Positions 1-10,510 of a stretch of 64,000 bases of DNA are shown piece by piece. Source of the DNA: Prostheceraeus crozeri (Eukaryota > Platyhelminthes > Polycladida > Euryleptidae); NCBI GenBank assembly GCA_907163375.1, contig CAJQUW010007244.1:330001-394000 (forward strand), in the 5' to 3' direction. The position numbers and the translations under genes are program-made. Under the pieces are notes generated by a model. It saw only the letters and a program-made list of their open reading frames with translations, was not told the origin of the DNA and did no database searches. Positions within the stretch are counted from its first letter, which is position 1. Each line of letters begins with the position of its first letter.

Positions 1-144
1 ACCTTTCAGCATGTAAATTTTGCCCAAATTTTTACTGAAACTTCAACATGCATGCAAACTAAAAATCTCAAAAATTAAACTTCATCTGACTTATTTTATG
101 AGATATAGAAAGAAGCTGATAGGGGTGGGGCGGTCCTGATAGGG
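1..144 (+). mobile_element. Right end of a MITE with CCCTATCAGG-type ends
   Basis: The first 144 bases match 19060-19200 with small indels; both read through 'actgaaacttcaacat' and 'cttcatctgactt' and end in CGGTCCTGAT(AT)AGGG. The complete copy at 18308-19200 starts with the reverse complement of this end (CCCTATCAGGACCGG), so this is the right part of a terminal-inverted-repeat element whose left part lies outside the window. It ends at AGGG (144) and is followed by TTAT. No coding capacity is visible. Confidence 0.7.
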
Positions 145-992
145 TTATTAGCCTGCGGACCATTGGATCAAGTTATCGCGAGTCGCAACCGCAGAAGTAG
201 TTTGTCATTACAAAACGAATCTTCATTGTGACTTTTGAAAACATATTACAGACCGAATGAAACGAATTCATATGTCCCATTCTGCTAATGGAGAAATCAT
301 AAACAGGTTAATAACTCTAATTCATCATATTATTGCAAACATGGATGCCATTCTATCGAGGAATAAAATACAAAACAAAACGGTAAGTAAAATCCTCTAG
401 CATCAAAAGCCCCCAACTTGAAAACGAAGATTAGGTGCATTCTGCGTGTGTCCGTAGCGCAATGATGTACGGGAGTCAGGCTAATTCATGAAATGATGTA
501 ATGAAAGGCCAATTCATTTTTTCAGCCCGAGGTTCATGTTACACTGAGTTTCGAGATGGGCTTTCGTACAAGCCAGATTAATTGAATATCAATTTTATGA
601 ATCTTCTGAAGATGGATTCGGAGACGCAAGTGAGCATTGGTTGACACGGTAGAACACTCGCAATTTTACAAGTTTTCATTTGGGTAACATCCTCATTCCT
701 CATGTATGCCTTCATTTCATCTTGTAGAATATCAAAGTACCTCATATTCTAAGCCTCATATCAGTGATCCTTGTCTGTCCAAAAGATGACAGGCTGTGAT
801 TGAGATTAGGAGAAATGAGAAAAAGAAGACGGAAAGAATCGAAATACCCCGAGTTTCATAAAAAATACGCTCAGCTACATGCGGTGACTTAGTTTTTAAT
901 TACAATTATCATTTCATATTTGATTAAACTTGGTTAACTAGAGTGTTGATAAAACTGTTTTAAAAAGTGGCATAAAATATACAGAAACTGCT
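145..992. other. No gene recognised
   Basis: AT-rich spacer between the MITE end and the piggyBac TTAA. I see no long frame, tandem repeat or motif that I can name. Confidence 0.6.
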
Positions 993-1011
993 TTAACCCT
1001 TTCAGTACGGA

Positions 1012-1105
1012 CGACACGCTGTACGTGTCATGTATCTATTAACAAATTAACGGAATTAGAATCAATGCAATAGTACGATTATACCGTGACACGCAGAGCC
1101 TGTCA
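1012..1105. repeat. Left subterminal 19-bp palindromes (two copies)
   Basis: Imperfect palindromes of the form YGACACGC-N-GTGTCA lie at 1012-1030 (cgacacgctgtacgtgtca) and 1087-1105 (tgacacgcagagcctgtca). Three relatives lie at the right end of the same element. piggyBac transposases are known to need internal repeats as well as the terminal ones, so these are candidate transposase-binding sites; that role is inferred from position and repetition. Confidence 0.75.
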
Positions 1106-1237
1106 TAAAACCATCGGTGAATGTTTCTGAATTATGATCACTCTCAAAGGAAGGTTTCACGAAATAATTACGTAAGAATCGTTTTTGAACAGATCTTTGA
1201 AATATTCACACACCGACAGAGAATGTGATTTGGATAG

Positions 1238-3035
1238 TTGTTGCTGTTCGAATTGCGCATTCATTATCATAATGAGCACGCAAAGTGGTCGGGGTATCCC
1301 CCCCCGGCGTTCTGCCATGATGCGGCGGTTTTGAATTTGGGATTTGATACAAACGAAGATGGCAGTTCAGGCAGTGAGATTGAAGATGAAATACAAGATA
1401 ATGACTTGCGAGATAACGACTCAAGTAGCAGCTCTGACGAAGATGCAGGTGGCAGCACTGGTGAATGGCGAACTGTCCAAAGTGGTACTGATTCCGTCAG
1501 ACGGACCAGAATTTACTGGAACTACAGGACTACATCCACGCTTAGAGATTCCAAATGAATTAGAAGATGATATGTTTTTCTTAAATCACTTTTTCACTGA
1601 CGACTTAATGCAAGATATATGCGACTACACAAACAACAGACTTTGGCAAGAATTAGTTGATAATCCTGAAAGCCAGAAATTACAAAACAGCAGACAAGTT
1701 ACAGTCAATGAAATCAGAAAGTTTATTGATGCAAGAAAGTTTATTGGATTGCAATTTTTAATGGCTTTGAACAAGAAGCCTACGCTTGCATCATACTGGA
1801 GTGGCGATTTGGTGTTTCGTCAAGAGATATTCTCGTCACCTGAATCTCTATCCCGTGACAGATTTCAGTTAATTTTGAACTATATTCGCTTTGCAGACCC
1901 AGAAAATTTGGAAAATGATTATTTAGCAAAAGTACGACCATTTCTGGAAAAAGTTAATAATATATGCCAAAATACATACCTACCAAACCGTCAGATTTCT
2001 ATAGATGAGACACTCATGCTGTTCAAAGGACGTTTAAGAATACGACAATATATCCCAAGCAAGCGTAGGAGGTATGGAATAAAGTCGTATGTATTGGCAG
2101 AATCCGAGTCGGGTTACGTTTGGAAGATGATGCTTCATGGTCTGAGTACTGAAAATCGGGCAGTCGGATTGTCTCATCGTGGTGCTGAAACATTATCAGT
2201 TACGGAGCGAATTGTGATACAATTATCACACGACCTGTTTAATCAAGGTTACCACGTTTATCTTGGTAACTTTTATACTTCCTGTAGATTAGCCCGATAT
2301 CTGTTTCGCAATGGTACATTTATGACTGGAACTGTAAAAGCGAACCGGGGCGTTCCGAGCGATTTAAAGCACTTAAATCTGCCTGTTAAGTCTCAAGCTT
2401 ATTCCCGCAACGGCGAAGTTCTTTGCGTAAAACTTGTGGATCAAAAGTCGTCTGGAAAGAAGACGGTTTACTTGATGGATACGTTTGCTGCTGCTGAAGA
2501 TGTTGAGGTCAGCCGCATAGTCAAAGGTGGATACCACGAAACGGTGAAGAAGTCACGATCTGTATTGAATTACAATGCCCATATGGGCGGTGTCGACCGG
2601 TTGGATGCCGCACTTCATCATTACGATATCAATCGGAAAAATTATACATGGTTTGTAAAGTACTGCTTGCACTTAATTCAAATCATGCATTACAATTCAT
2701 GGATTCTCTACAGGAAGAATGATGGTAAAATGAACTACCTAGATTACTGCATGAAATCTGTCAATCGTTTGGTCTTACAAACAGGTATTGGACGAAATCC
2801 TGTCGGAAGACCTCGCCTGGTACCACGATCAACAAACAATCGATGCTTGGAGGAACGGAATCCACAACATAAACTTGAACGCATACCAGCAAGGGAAGGA
2901 GAACCTCGACCTCACAAGAGATGCCGTGTTTGCTACCAAGCCGGAAAGCGGAAAGAAACTGTCTTCCGATGTGCTGATTGCCCTGGACAACCTGGTCTAT
3001 GTGCTGCTCCTTGTTTTTCAAAATATCATGAGTAA
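1238..3035 (+). pseudogene. piggyBac transposase (DDE_Tnp_1_7), frameshifted, second catalytic Asp is Gly
   Basis: The main frame 1344-3035 (563 codons) has the family's order of features: FTG..GLHP near the N-terminus, the first catalytic Asp in SIDETLMLF (residue 221), the second block LGNFYTS (residues 307-313), the third and fourth in GGVDRLD (Asp418 and Asp421), and a C-terminal cysteine-rich zinc domain (Cys527, 530, 544, 547, 553, 557, His562). In active family members the second block reads DN(F/W)xTS. Here the Asp codon position (2265-2267) is GGT, Gly, so catalysis should be lost. The acidic, Ser/Asp/Glu-rich N-terminus expected of the family is in a different frame (1238 to about 1480), so a frameshift also separates the two parts near 1450-1500; the first residues of the 1344 frame are not the native start. 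The C-terminus is complete. Confidence 0.93.
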
Positions 3036-3816
3036 ACCTGAAACTTTTCGAAACGTATTATGGGTTTATTGCGTTGAATATATTTTGTAGTAATAGCAGT
3101 AAATGGCTTTTGATTTTCCGTTACATTCGAGGTGCAAAAGCAGAAGTAATTAAAAGTAAAGTAACATTAAAAGAGTAAATATAAAATTGAAATGAAAAAT
3201 GAGTGATTAATATTGAGTGGACTGTAAATAAAAGATGTGCAAATACATTGCAATAAACATAAAAAATTATACGCTCGAAAATATTTATAAATTTATATGA
3301 TCGGTAATTGGTAATTGGTAATCGGTTCTTTTTTAATTGCACAATTTCTAGGAAAACACGAGGTATATCTTATTCAGTCTTATTCAAAAAGCTTTCATGG
3401 CACACTCGATTGGGAAATTGGAACCAAGCATATAAGCCTATATGTCTTATATGTTTGGTTCCCATAATGTGTATAATACAAGCTCGAAATAGATTGTGTT
3501 GTTTTAAAAAGATTAGCAAAAATGTGTAGAATTATTTACTGTGGTCGTAATGAGAATTATTACTGTGTGAAATGAGAAATTAAGGAAAACTGTTTACGGT
3601 GTTATCATCGCATAGTACTGTACTTATTAGTCAAGTCAACTCTAAAACACCCAAAGATTTTGAGAACACCTATTTGCATTCCTTGTAGCAGTTTTCTCCG
3701 TCTTTTCTTCCGGAGAAAACATGTGCATCATGACAAGATCTAATGCTATTATCTGTTGCAATAACACCTCGAAATCACATAAAATGGACAAATAAAATAT
3801 AGAAAATATACCTATT

Positions 3817-3955
3817 TGACACCTCTGGCGTGTCACCGTAACAGTGGACAATGATAGTAACGACACGCATCGTGTGTCATCGTAACATCGAACAATGATT
3901 AATTTTCAAATTTTGTTACGTTGAATAATTATTGCATGACACACTGTGCGTGTCA
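3817..3955. repeat. Right subterminal 19-bp palindromes (three copies)
   Basis: Copies lie at 3817-3835 (tgacacctctggcgtgtca), 3861-3879 (cgacacgcatcgtgtgtca) and 3937-3955 (tgacacactgtgcgtgtca). With the two left copies they give a consensus YGACAC-N7-GTGTCA. The outermost right copy starts about 37 bp inside the right terminus and the outermost left copy about 15 bp inside the left, so the layout is asymmetric, as in known piggyBac elements. Confidence 0.75.
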
Positions 3956-3996
3956 CTAGGACAGGTATCTTAATGATTTCGTGCTGAAAGGGTTAA

Positions 3997-5499
3997 ATAT
4001 AGATGATACCTTATATTTAAACTTATTATAAGAATAAGCTATTAAATTAGATAGTTATTGCTCAGAGTTATTATACCACATATCAAGAAATTATAAATCT
4101 TTATTTAAAGTTGCAGTATAGATAGAATACAGGGACAATTGGGTTCGATTTTTTGGAATTATATTTCTCAGTTTCCTTACCACCCTTAATGGAAACCTAG
4201 AGGCCTAGAAGCCATAGTTGGCACAATGTCTGCTGCTTTTAAATGAATTCTTGGCTTGACCTGGCTTGATTTGAGCATCACTATCCTGCAGAAGCAAAAA
4301 GTTATTAAGTTATTATACCCAAAAAAGTTGCGCTTGCGACAGATTTTCGAATCTAAAGTGTGACCGCAGATGCAATCACAACCAGATTTGATGAAATTAC
4401 GTCGTAATCGCAACCACAATTTTAGTAGCGGCCGCAATTGAGTTTCCTTCACAGCACCAGTCATATGATTATTTTCCCGAAGAAGTTTTACTGTAGCAAC
4501 AGGGTTACTTAATAACACTGCTATTAATCACATTATGAGTTGATCTGACACCCCAAACTGGTCTAAATATCTAAATAGCACTAAGAACTTAAATAACATT
4601 AATATACATTTAATTAATATGATGTCAGGCTGAAGATTGAATATGAGACTTAACAAAATAGTTACATCCACCAGTAAAGAATACTTACTTGGAAGTTATT
4701 CCTCAGTTGTATTTTTTCAACTTCACATTTTCACCCCACGTAGCAAGACGGTATTGAATAGAGAATTTGAAACAGGTCATCGATGAGCGAATCTCACCTC
4801 AAGTTCAAAAGAAAACCTCAACAAAGGAAAATCGTAAACCTAATATATTATCAGCTTCATCAGTCAACGGAAGAATGGCAGTTATCGTTTGCTAATGGAC
4901 GCATATTCATGGCTAAGGCTCTCAACGCGGCTATTCAACGTCTTTTGTTCCCAGTGGACAAAGGAGAAGATAATTAAATCTCGATGACCATAGGGTAACT
5001 ATTCCTGTGTTTTGAAAGTATATAGGAAGATGCAATCATGTAGCAATCTGAAGTATTCTTTCAGAAAATAATCGAAGCAGTGACACAAAATATATTAAAA
5101 GCACGACTGTTGAGACTTATTTATCTGAGGAAAATGTTCATTATCTAAAACAAGAAATTTTAGAATCTATAAATGATTTTTATCAGTGATATATTAAAAC
5201 ACATGAAAGATTAAACTAGCATCAAATTCATCCCTCTCTATTTTAAATTTGTCTGAGATTGGTATCACAAAAAAGAGCATATAGAAAACTTTGTAGAACT
5301 ACCTCTATCATGGTAGGAATGTCAAGTATGTCACATAATTATTCAAATATTGCATTTTTATGCATTTTTATCTGATGTAGATGTCCGGGCCTTGAAAACC
5401 ATTCTATACTTGAACTACCAGACATTGATTTTCAGGTATCGAGTATAATAATCATGGATATTATTATACATTGTAAGCTTATACTGTTATATATACTAT
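3997..5499. other. No gene recognised
   Basis: AT-rich spacer. A 64-codon frame at 4783-4977 and a minus-strand frame at 4186-4518 have no motif I recognise. The stretch from about 5010 may be decayed 5' sequence of the PLE that follows, but I cannot align it to anything. Confidence 0.5.
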
Positions 5500-6065
5500 T
5501 ATATGTGTAGTGTACAAGCGCTGCAAGAAAAATCCCTTCATCGTTGAAGAGGATAAATCGAACAGAAAGTTAATTGAATTTCAAAAGGAAGGTTGCTTTG
5601 ATAAATCAGTTTTATCTAAACTTAAGTTTACTGACTGTCAGCCTGCTCACTTGTATGGTTTGCCAAAAGTGCATAAGAATAACAATGAGACATCATACTG
5701 GCCAATGTTTGTCAGAGTATTTGTGTAGCATATTGAAGCTATATTTACCTTCTACATAATGCTTTCAAAGATGCTTTTCAGTTCGTCAAGAACTGAAAAC
5801 CTTTGATGTCAAGAGTTAGCAGTCCATCGAGATGTGCAGTTTTGATGTCATCAATTTGTATGGTGATGCACCAATTTCCAGAACTGTTGACCACATCTTG
5901 ACTCTCATAGATTTTAATCATTTTCAGCTATTGAGAGCTGGTGCATTTGGCTTGCATAAATGTCATCTTTTCTTTTAACGACAAGCTCTATTCCCAAGTT
6001 GATGACATGGCCATGGGTTCAAAGATTGATCCGAGAATGGCCGCTTTTTCCATGAATATGAATTG
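5500..6065 (+). pseudogene. Decayed Penelope-like reverse transcriptase
   Basis: The frame at 5510-5728 contains HLYGLPKVHK, the signature block of PLE reverse transcriptases. Downstream, in shifted frames, come SFDVINLYGDAP (about 5850-5880) and a FNDKLYSQVDDMAMGSK-like block (about 5975-6030). These are the catalytic A block and the GxAMGSP block of the same family, in correct order and spacing. Several frameshifts and stops separate them. The YxDD block and the GIY-YIG endonuclease were not found. This is an old, 3'-incomplete copy and differs in sequence from the three PLEs further right. Confidence 0.8.
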
Positions 6066-6193
6066 GTGATTGGGATGAAAGTCTGCAAAAGTCTTGAGGT
6101 ATATACAAAGTTATGCTGTGAACGAAACAATGAATGAATGAGTGAGTCATAGTATCATTAAGTAGAGGAGAGGTGACAAGCATGTATCAAAAT

Positions 6194-6211
6194 ATAATAA
6201 TAATAATAAAT
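6194..6211 (-). repeat. (ATT)n 3' tail of the LINE
   Basis: About six units of taa/ata on the plus strand, i.e. (ATT)n on the element's strand, directly after the last reverse-transcriptase-associated coding sequence. This is the usual 3' end of CR1/L2 elements and fixes the direction of insertion. Confidence 0.75.
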
Positions 6212-6390
6212 CGTTTATTTCAAAAAATCCCCAGTATTGAAAATCGTGGGGAACAGACATACAAATGGAAATTAACAAATTCATTTATCTTGAAAGTAAC
6301 AAGCAACAAATGGAAAGTTATTAATAAAGTAGCAAACGTAGACGTAACTGCCGCGGCACAAGAGCTAATTACATTGAAAAGCCATCGTTC

Positions 6391-7440
6391 TCAAGTTTTG
6401 ACATGACGATCACAAATGATTTCTTTCGGAGGGAGTTCATGTATTTTGGCAACAAATTTCCGAGAATGACGAAGTCGTGTCCACCCAATCACAATACGTC
6501 GGTAGTCCAGGGGAATGAAAGAAGGACACATGCACCGGCTGGAACCACAAATAATACGATGACTTCGTTTTTGTATGCATTCGAGGATGTCTGATTCTGC
6601 AACATTTAACTGTACAAATAAGGGCCCACAATATTCTACAAGACCTCTGACACATGCGTTGTATATTGTCACAATATCATCCTTGCTGACAAATGACCGT
6701 AGATGTCTAAGAACATGTAGGGCCTAGTCTGGAAGACGCCTTCCGCGAAATGCTGACAACATGAGGTTTCCAACTAAGATGGTTGTTAAAGATCACTCCC
6801 AGCAACTTCATCTGATTAACCATTGTGATGCCATTAAGTTTGAAACCAGATAAGTCACAATTTGATGATGCAGTGATCATCATTTGCTCACTTTTCTCAA
6901 TGTTGATGCTCATGCGATTGGTTGCCATCCAATCGGACACACTTTGAACTGCATCGAGAAGTGGGCTTACAGCGGCCTCCCTCTTAATGACGCCACATAT
7001 AAATATGTCATCCGCATATTTCACCAAGCAGTTGTCAGAAGAAATTTGTAGATCAGACACAAAATATTTGAATAAATGAGGGCCGACTGATGATCCTTGG
7101 GGGATTCCGCTGAGTACCTTAAACAGCTTTCCGGCGTATTTTGAGCTTCGTATTTTCTGATAACGGTTAGAGAGGTGGTTTACCTATGAATGTCACTAAA
7201 AAAGGATCGAAATTATCTTGCAGCATTTTGTTGATGAGACACACACGATGAGACGATGAGACAGACGATGAGACACACGATCGAATCCCTTAGCCATATC
7301 GATCGAAATAAGATGGCATGCGTCAACTCCAGGGGTTGAAAGGGCATTTGCAATATAATCACTTAATCGAATAAGGGCACATGCTGCGGAGCTGCGTTGT
7401 CGATAAGCAAATTAATTGCAATATATGTGTTTTCAATATC
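6391..7440 (-). pseudogene. LINE ORF2, 3' part: reverse transcriptase core and C-terminal region
   Basis: Read on the minus strand: FAYRQRSSAACALIRL (about 7410-7365), the catalytic A block ISIDMAKGFD (about 7310-7281), SGIPQGSSVGP (about 7120-7090), and the active-site YADD in KYADDIF (about 7018-7007) within the frame 6707-7060. Then come KLLGVIF and, in the frame 6391-6672, the post-RT region (YCGPLF, CIQKRSHRIICG). At least three frame changes separate these blocks, plus a local GATGAGAC tandem expansion at 7233-7280. It is the continuation of 8299-9764 across the Ginger-like insertion. Confidence 0.87.
7233..7280. repeat. GATGAGAC tandem expansion inside the LINE
   Basis: Four copies of GATGAGAC separated by short ACA/ACAC spacers. 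They lie between the RT A block and the IPQGS block of the LINE, where related elements have ordinary coding sequence, so it is a local slippage expansion that postdates insertion. Confidence 0.7.
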
Positions 7441-7444
7441 CCGG

Positions 7445-8294
7445 TGTTACACTATGCGTTTTCCGTCACTTTCTTTTACCGGTCGGCAATTGTAAAGGTG
7501 TTTACAATTGCCCACCGGAAATAGAAAGTGGGTTTAAATGACCATTACTTAAAAACCGCGTTTTTCTTTTACTCCCCGAGATTAAATATGACTATCTCAT
7601 GTGTGTATTTTACCCCTTTCAATATTCTCTAACCCCCTTCAGCTATCAATTGAATCCCATATCAGAATATAAAACGAAATTTCCATTATACATTATATTT
7701 CTTAGGGTGACAACCATTTACTAATTTCTTAAGTCTTACACCGTTGTTGCTTCTTACTTTTCCAGAATTAATCTTCTGTCCTGTCGATTTCCGTACTGTG
7801 TAGTACAAAGTACCATTTGAAAAGGAGTAATTGCTGGCCTTACTCCTTACTCTTCTTTTCATTGCTTTATCCGCTTGTTCTGGATAAGGTCCATCTCTCA
7901 AATAAATGTGGATATGCTTGTCAGATATTTCTTGGTCTGTCCCTACTTTGGACGGACCACGGGTCTTCTTTGCAGAGACCGCACCATCAGATTGTAGCAT
8001 TACATTCATTTTCAGTAAACGATTGCATGAAAGACCACCGTAACCCATGTATTTTGTAGGCCAGTGTCTACAACTCAGTGACCTTAACTTACTGCCATTC
8101 GACAGCAACAGTACATGCCATAGAAATTCTAATGTTGACCAATACATGCAGGCGGAAACAGAGAAACGACGGAAATAGAATACGCTGATTATGTTGTGAC
8201 TTTCTTTAACCTAGGGGGTCATTTAGTAACGCAGATTTCTGATTCTCTTTTTCCGATCAGCAAAACAGTTGAGGGGGTAAAAGAAAAGCATAAC
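7445..8294. mobile_element. Ginger-like DNA transposon remnant inserted in the LINE
   Basis: 850-bp insertion flanked by CCGG on both sides (7441-7444 and 8295-8298). The left end reads TGTTACACTATGCGTTTT and the right end, reverse-complemented, TGTTATGCTTTTCTTTTACC, i.e. related inverted ends beginning TGTTA. Removing the insert joins LINE sequence ...FRRYS to ...IENTYIAIN in a sensible reading before FAYRQRSS, so the boundaries are well placed. A 4-bp target duplication, TGT...ACA ends and an integrase-like frame inside fit the Ginger group of integrase-derived DNA transposons; the group assignment is from memory of family traits. Confidence 0.72.
7686..8147 (-). pseudogene. Fragment resembling the N-terminus of Ginger/KRBA2/SCAND3-type integrases
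   Basis: 153-codon frame. Its middle part (IYLRDGPYPEQADKAMKRRV, then an SNGTLYY block) has the pattern 'Y-L-x-G-x-Y-P ... KR-R-x-K-A ... x-G-x-LYY' found just before the H2C2 zinc finger of these integrases. The zinc finger and the DDE core are not present; the C-terminal 30 residues look like non-coding read-through. Its location within TGTTA ends and CCGG duplications supports the call. It could be a chance resemblance. Confidence 0.4.
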
Positions 8295-8298
8295 ACCG

Positions 8299-9764
8299 GC
8301 TGTAACGGCGAAACAGTTCTTTTTCAAATATTCGTACTGGCATTGGTAAGAGGGATATAGGTCGCGTCTCGAATAAGTTCGGATTTGATGTTTTCGGCAG
8401 AGGCACAACGTCTGCAATCTTCCAAAGGTAAGGGAAATTTGCAGTCTCAAGACACTTGTTGAAAATTCTGCATAGAGTATCTGAAAGTACTGACGCCATC
8501 TTGACCCAGAGAATAGATGGAATTCCATCCGACCCGCAAGATTTTTGAGGATTAACACGCTTCAAAAGTTTTTCAACATCAAATTGTTCAAAGAGGAAAG
8601 GAACGATGAATGGCAAAGACGGCATGGACACTGGATCATTCTGCATAACTGAAGAGTACTGAGTAGTGAGAGAATCAAGTATATCAGGCACCGACGTATT
8701 GGAAGCGCATTTTGTCAACCAGTTCGAGTCACTATTCGATCCAGCCACCTTCTTATGAATATTCCAAATCGAAAAATTCTGCATTTTCATGCGTCTACCC
8801 CACATTTGCTTGGCATTGAAGATTGCAGTTTTCACCTTGTCACGAAAGTGAGCATGTTCTTCCTAGGTACGGGAACGATAGGCCCAATAGCGTTTATTCA
8901 TCAGCAATTTAATTGTTGAATTGATCCACGGCTTATCTTTTTGACTGTTCTTAACATAGTCGAAAGGTAATTTCAGTAGCCCATCATTCAGCACTCTGTA
9001 GAAAGTACAACACATTTCATCTAAATCCATGTTCGAGAACAACATGTCGAAGTCGATGTCATTGAATTGATTCGCGAGAGAACTGAGATTGGAGTCCCGA
9101 AAGTCAAATACCTTTCTGAACTCATGCTTTTCGTGGAACTCATTGACAGGTCGAACTTGAACAACTACGTGATCACTGGAAGCAAGGGGAGTATGGTAAG
9201 ATGGTTCACGATGATGTGGAGATAAATCGTCTGACATCAAGATCAAGTCGAGTATGGAATTATCACGTGTGGGCTCTTTGACCAAGTTGTTCAACGAAAA
9301 ACCATTTACCAAGGCTTCAGGTTTAACTCGATTGAAATCGCCGACAACAATGACTGGAGTACTAATCTAAGTATCCAAATGACCATCCAACAACGATGTA
9401 ATATAGTCAAAAGCAGTTCGTCTGGACACCGAGTTCATTGCTTGCCCATGTGGAAAGTATAGCAAAAGCAGCAGACATGAGAAACCATTTTGTGCTGTCC
9501 TCAATAGCAAAAGTTCTGCATCAGAATTTATTGATCTATCTTCTAGGACGCAGACGCTGTAACTGCTCTTTATCCAAGCGCAAACTCCGCCGCCTTTACC
9601 AGTCAGTCTATCAGCGCGGTGTGTAGAATATCCATGCAAGTTAACGACGTCGTTTGGGACAGAAGAAGAAAGCCAACTTTCGGTAACACAAATAAAATCA
9701 CATTTTGCTTCAGATACGAAAGCGAAGAGTTCATCAGTTTTATTCCATATTGACCTTGCATTTG
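8299..9764 (-). pseudogene. LINE ORF2, 5' part: AP-type endonuclease and start of reverse transcriptase
   Basis: One continuous minus-strand frame broken by two in-frame TAG codons (9367-9369 and 8863-8865). Endonuclease motifs in order: NARSIWNK, CVTESW (catalytic Glu, near 9684-9668), GYSTHRADR and GGG (9639-9590), VVGDFN (9342-9331, catalytic Asp/Asn) and SSDHVVV (near 9180-9160, catalytic Asp-His). Then a linker, and from about 8550 the RT N-terminal region (SCGSDGIP, PLPKTSNPN, RPISLLP). The frame then runs into the transposon at 8298. ORF2 overlaps the end of ORF1 in a different frame; I see no clear ATG for it. Confidence 0.9.
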
Positions 9765-10499
9765 TTAAACATATAGACGGATGAGTACAATTTTCCCTCG
9801 ACGTATGAGTACATCTTCACCAGCTTCTCTACGGGACTTCAATTCCTCCTCCAATCGTCGTCGTTGCTCCATCTGGGCAGATGTGAGGTCAGGTCTTATG
9901 TAGACATTACCATACTCTACGCTCCGTTTCAATTGCCGACAGTTAAGCAAGCAATTATGCTTGTCTTCATTCGTCTTAAAGCGTATTTTGACTGGTCTGG
10001 GTTTCCTCGCATTCATCCTCCTCGTTCCAAGACGTTTAAAAGAGACAACACTGCTGCTCTCAACAGAAATTTCAGACAACAATTCAGAAATTGTAGACTC
10101 ATCGATCGAGGATTCCTCTTCTTCATCATCTGAACTGGACGAAGGCTCGGTCAGACCAAACACAATGACATTGGACATTTTCTCTCGGCGTTGTTCATAT
10201 TCATCAATAGTCGAGTGAATAATGGCACTGACGTCACAGTTTGATTGAGCATTGACTTTCTTGTGCAGAGCAACTAATTCTTTTTCAAAAGCTGACATAC
10301 GATTGATTAAATCACTAACTGTTATTGATTTGCAGGCATTACATTGATAAGACAAATTATCACATGTTGATATTGATTTCATGATTGCAGCAGAGACCCC
10401 CGAACAGTCCTTCTTCGCACGGAAGCTATTCTTGCATACACTGCAGCTTATTACTAGATCTGTGTCAATCGTCAAGTTGCACATGCAGCACAATACCAA
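9765..10499 (-). CDS. LINE ORF1 protein with PHD-like zinc finger and RRM-like domain
   Basis: Intact 244-codon frame, the best preserved part of the LINE. Residues 1-58 form a PHD-like finger (Cys4/7, Cys19/22, Cys32, Cys53/56; the usual His near residue 28 is replaced by basic residues). Residues about 62-85 look coiled-coil. After residue 105 comes NVIVFGLTE, then an acidic Ser/Asp/Glu insert, then FKRLG...PRPVKIRF and YIRPDLT with a basic, charged C-terminus. This matches the RRM-like plus C-terminal layout of CR1/L2 ORF1 proteins, which bind element RNA. The stop overlaps the start of the ORF2 frame. Confidence 0.85.
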   Translation of the reverse strand: MVLCCMCNLTIDTDLVISCSVCKNSFRAKKDCSGVSAAIMKSISTCDNLSYQCNACKSITVSDLINRMSAFEKELVALHKKVNAQSNCDVSAIIHSTIDEYEQRREKMSNVIVFGLTEPSSSSDDEEEESSIDESTISELLSEISVESSSVVSFKRLGTRRMNARKPRPVKIRFKTNEDKHNCLLNCRQLKRSVEYGNVYIRPDLTSAQMEQRRRLEEELKSRREAGEDVLIRRGKIVLIRLYV

Positions 10500-10510
10500 T
10501 TGTTTTGTTA

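Larger units (their letters stand above)
997..3992 (+). mobile_element. Complete piggyBac-type DNA transposon, 2996 bp
   Basis: The element is flanked on both sides by TTAA (993-996 and 3993-3996), the piggyBac target duplication. The ends are short inverted repeats: CCCTTTCAGTAC on the left, and GTGCTGAAAGGG on the right (reverse complement CCCTTTCAGCAC, one mismatch). Inside both ends are 19-bp palindromes annotated separately. It carries one transposase gene in the plus direction, followed by about 950 bp of AT-rich sequence that includes a short 'ggtaatt' tandem repeat near 3303-3322. Intact ends and duplication suggest a fairly recent insertion, although its own transposase is damaged; ends this complete could still be mobilised in trans. 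Confidence 0.95.
6190..10510 (-). mobile_element. CR1/L2-type non-LTR retrotransposon, near full length
   Basis: Minus-strand LINE with, in order, ORF1 (PHD-like zinc finger), ORF2 endonuclease and ORF2 reverse transcriptase, ending at an (ATT)n tail (read on the minus strand) at 6194-6210. CR1 and L2 elements typically end in such short repeats rather than poly(A). The 5' boundary is placed just before the ORF1 start; any 5' UTR beyond that is not delimited. The coding region has two in-frame TAG codons, later frameshifts and one large insertion (7445-8294), so it is dead. Confidence 0.88.

Noticed and set aside
8225-8290. A second FAYR-like reverse transcriptase block at the end of the 8257-8835 frame
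   Set aside because: This part lies inside the Ginger-like insertion; the resemblance is short and the true block is at about 7410.
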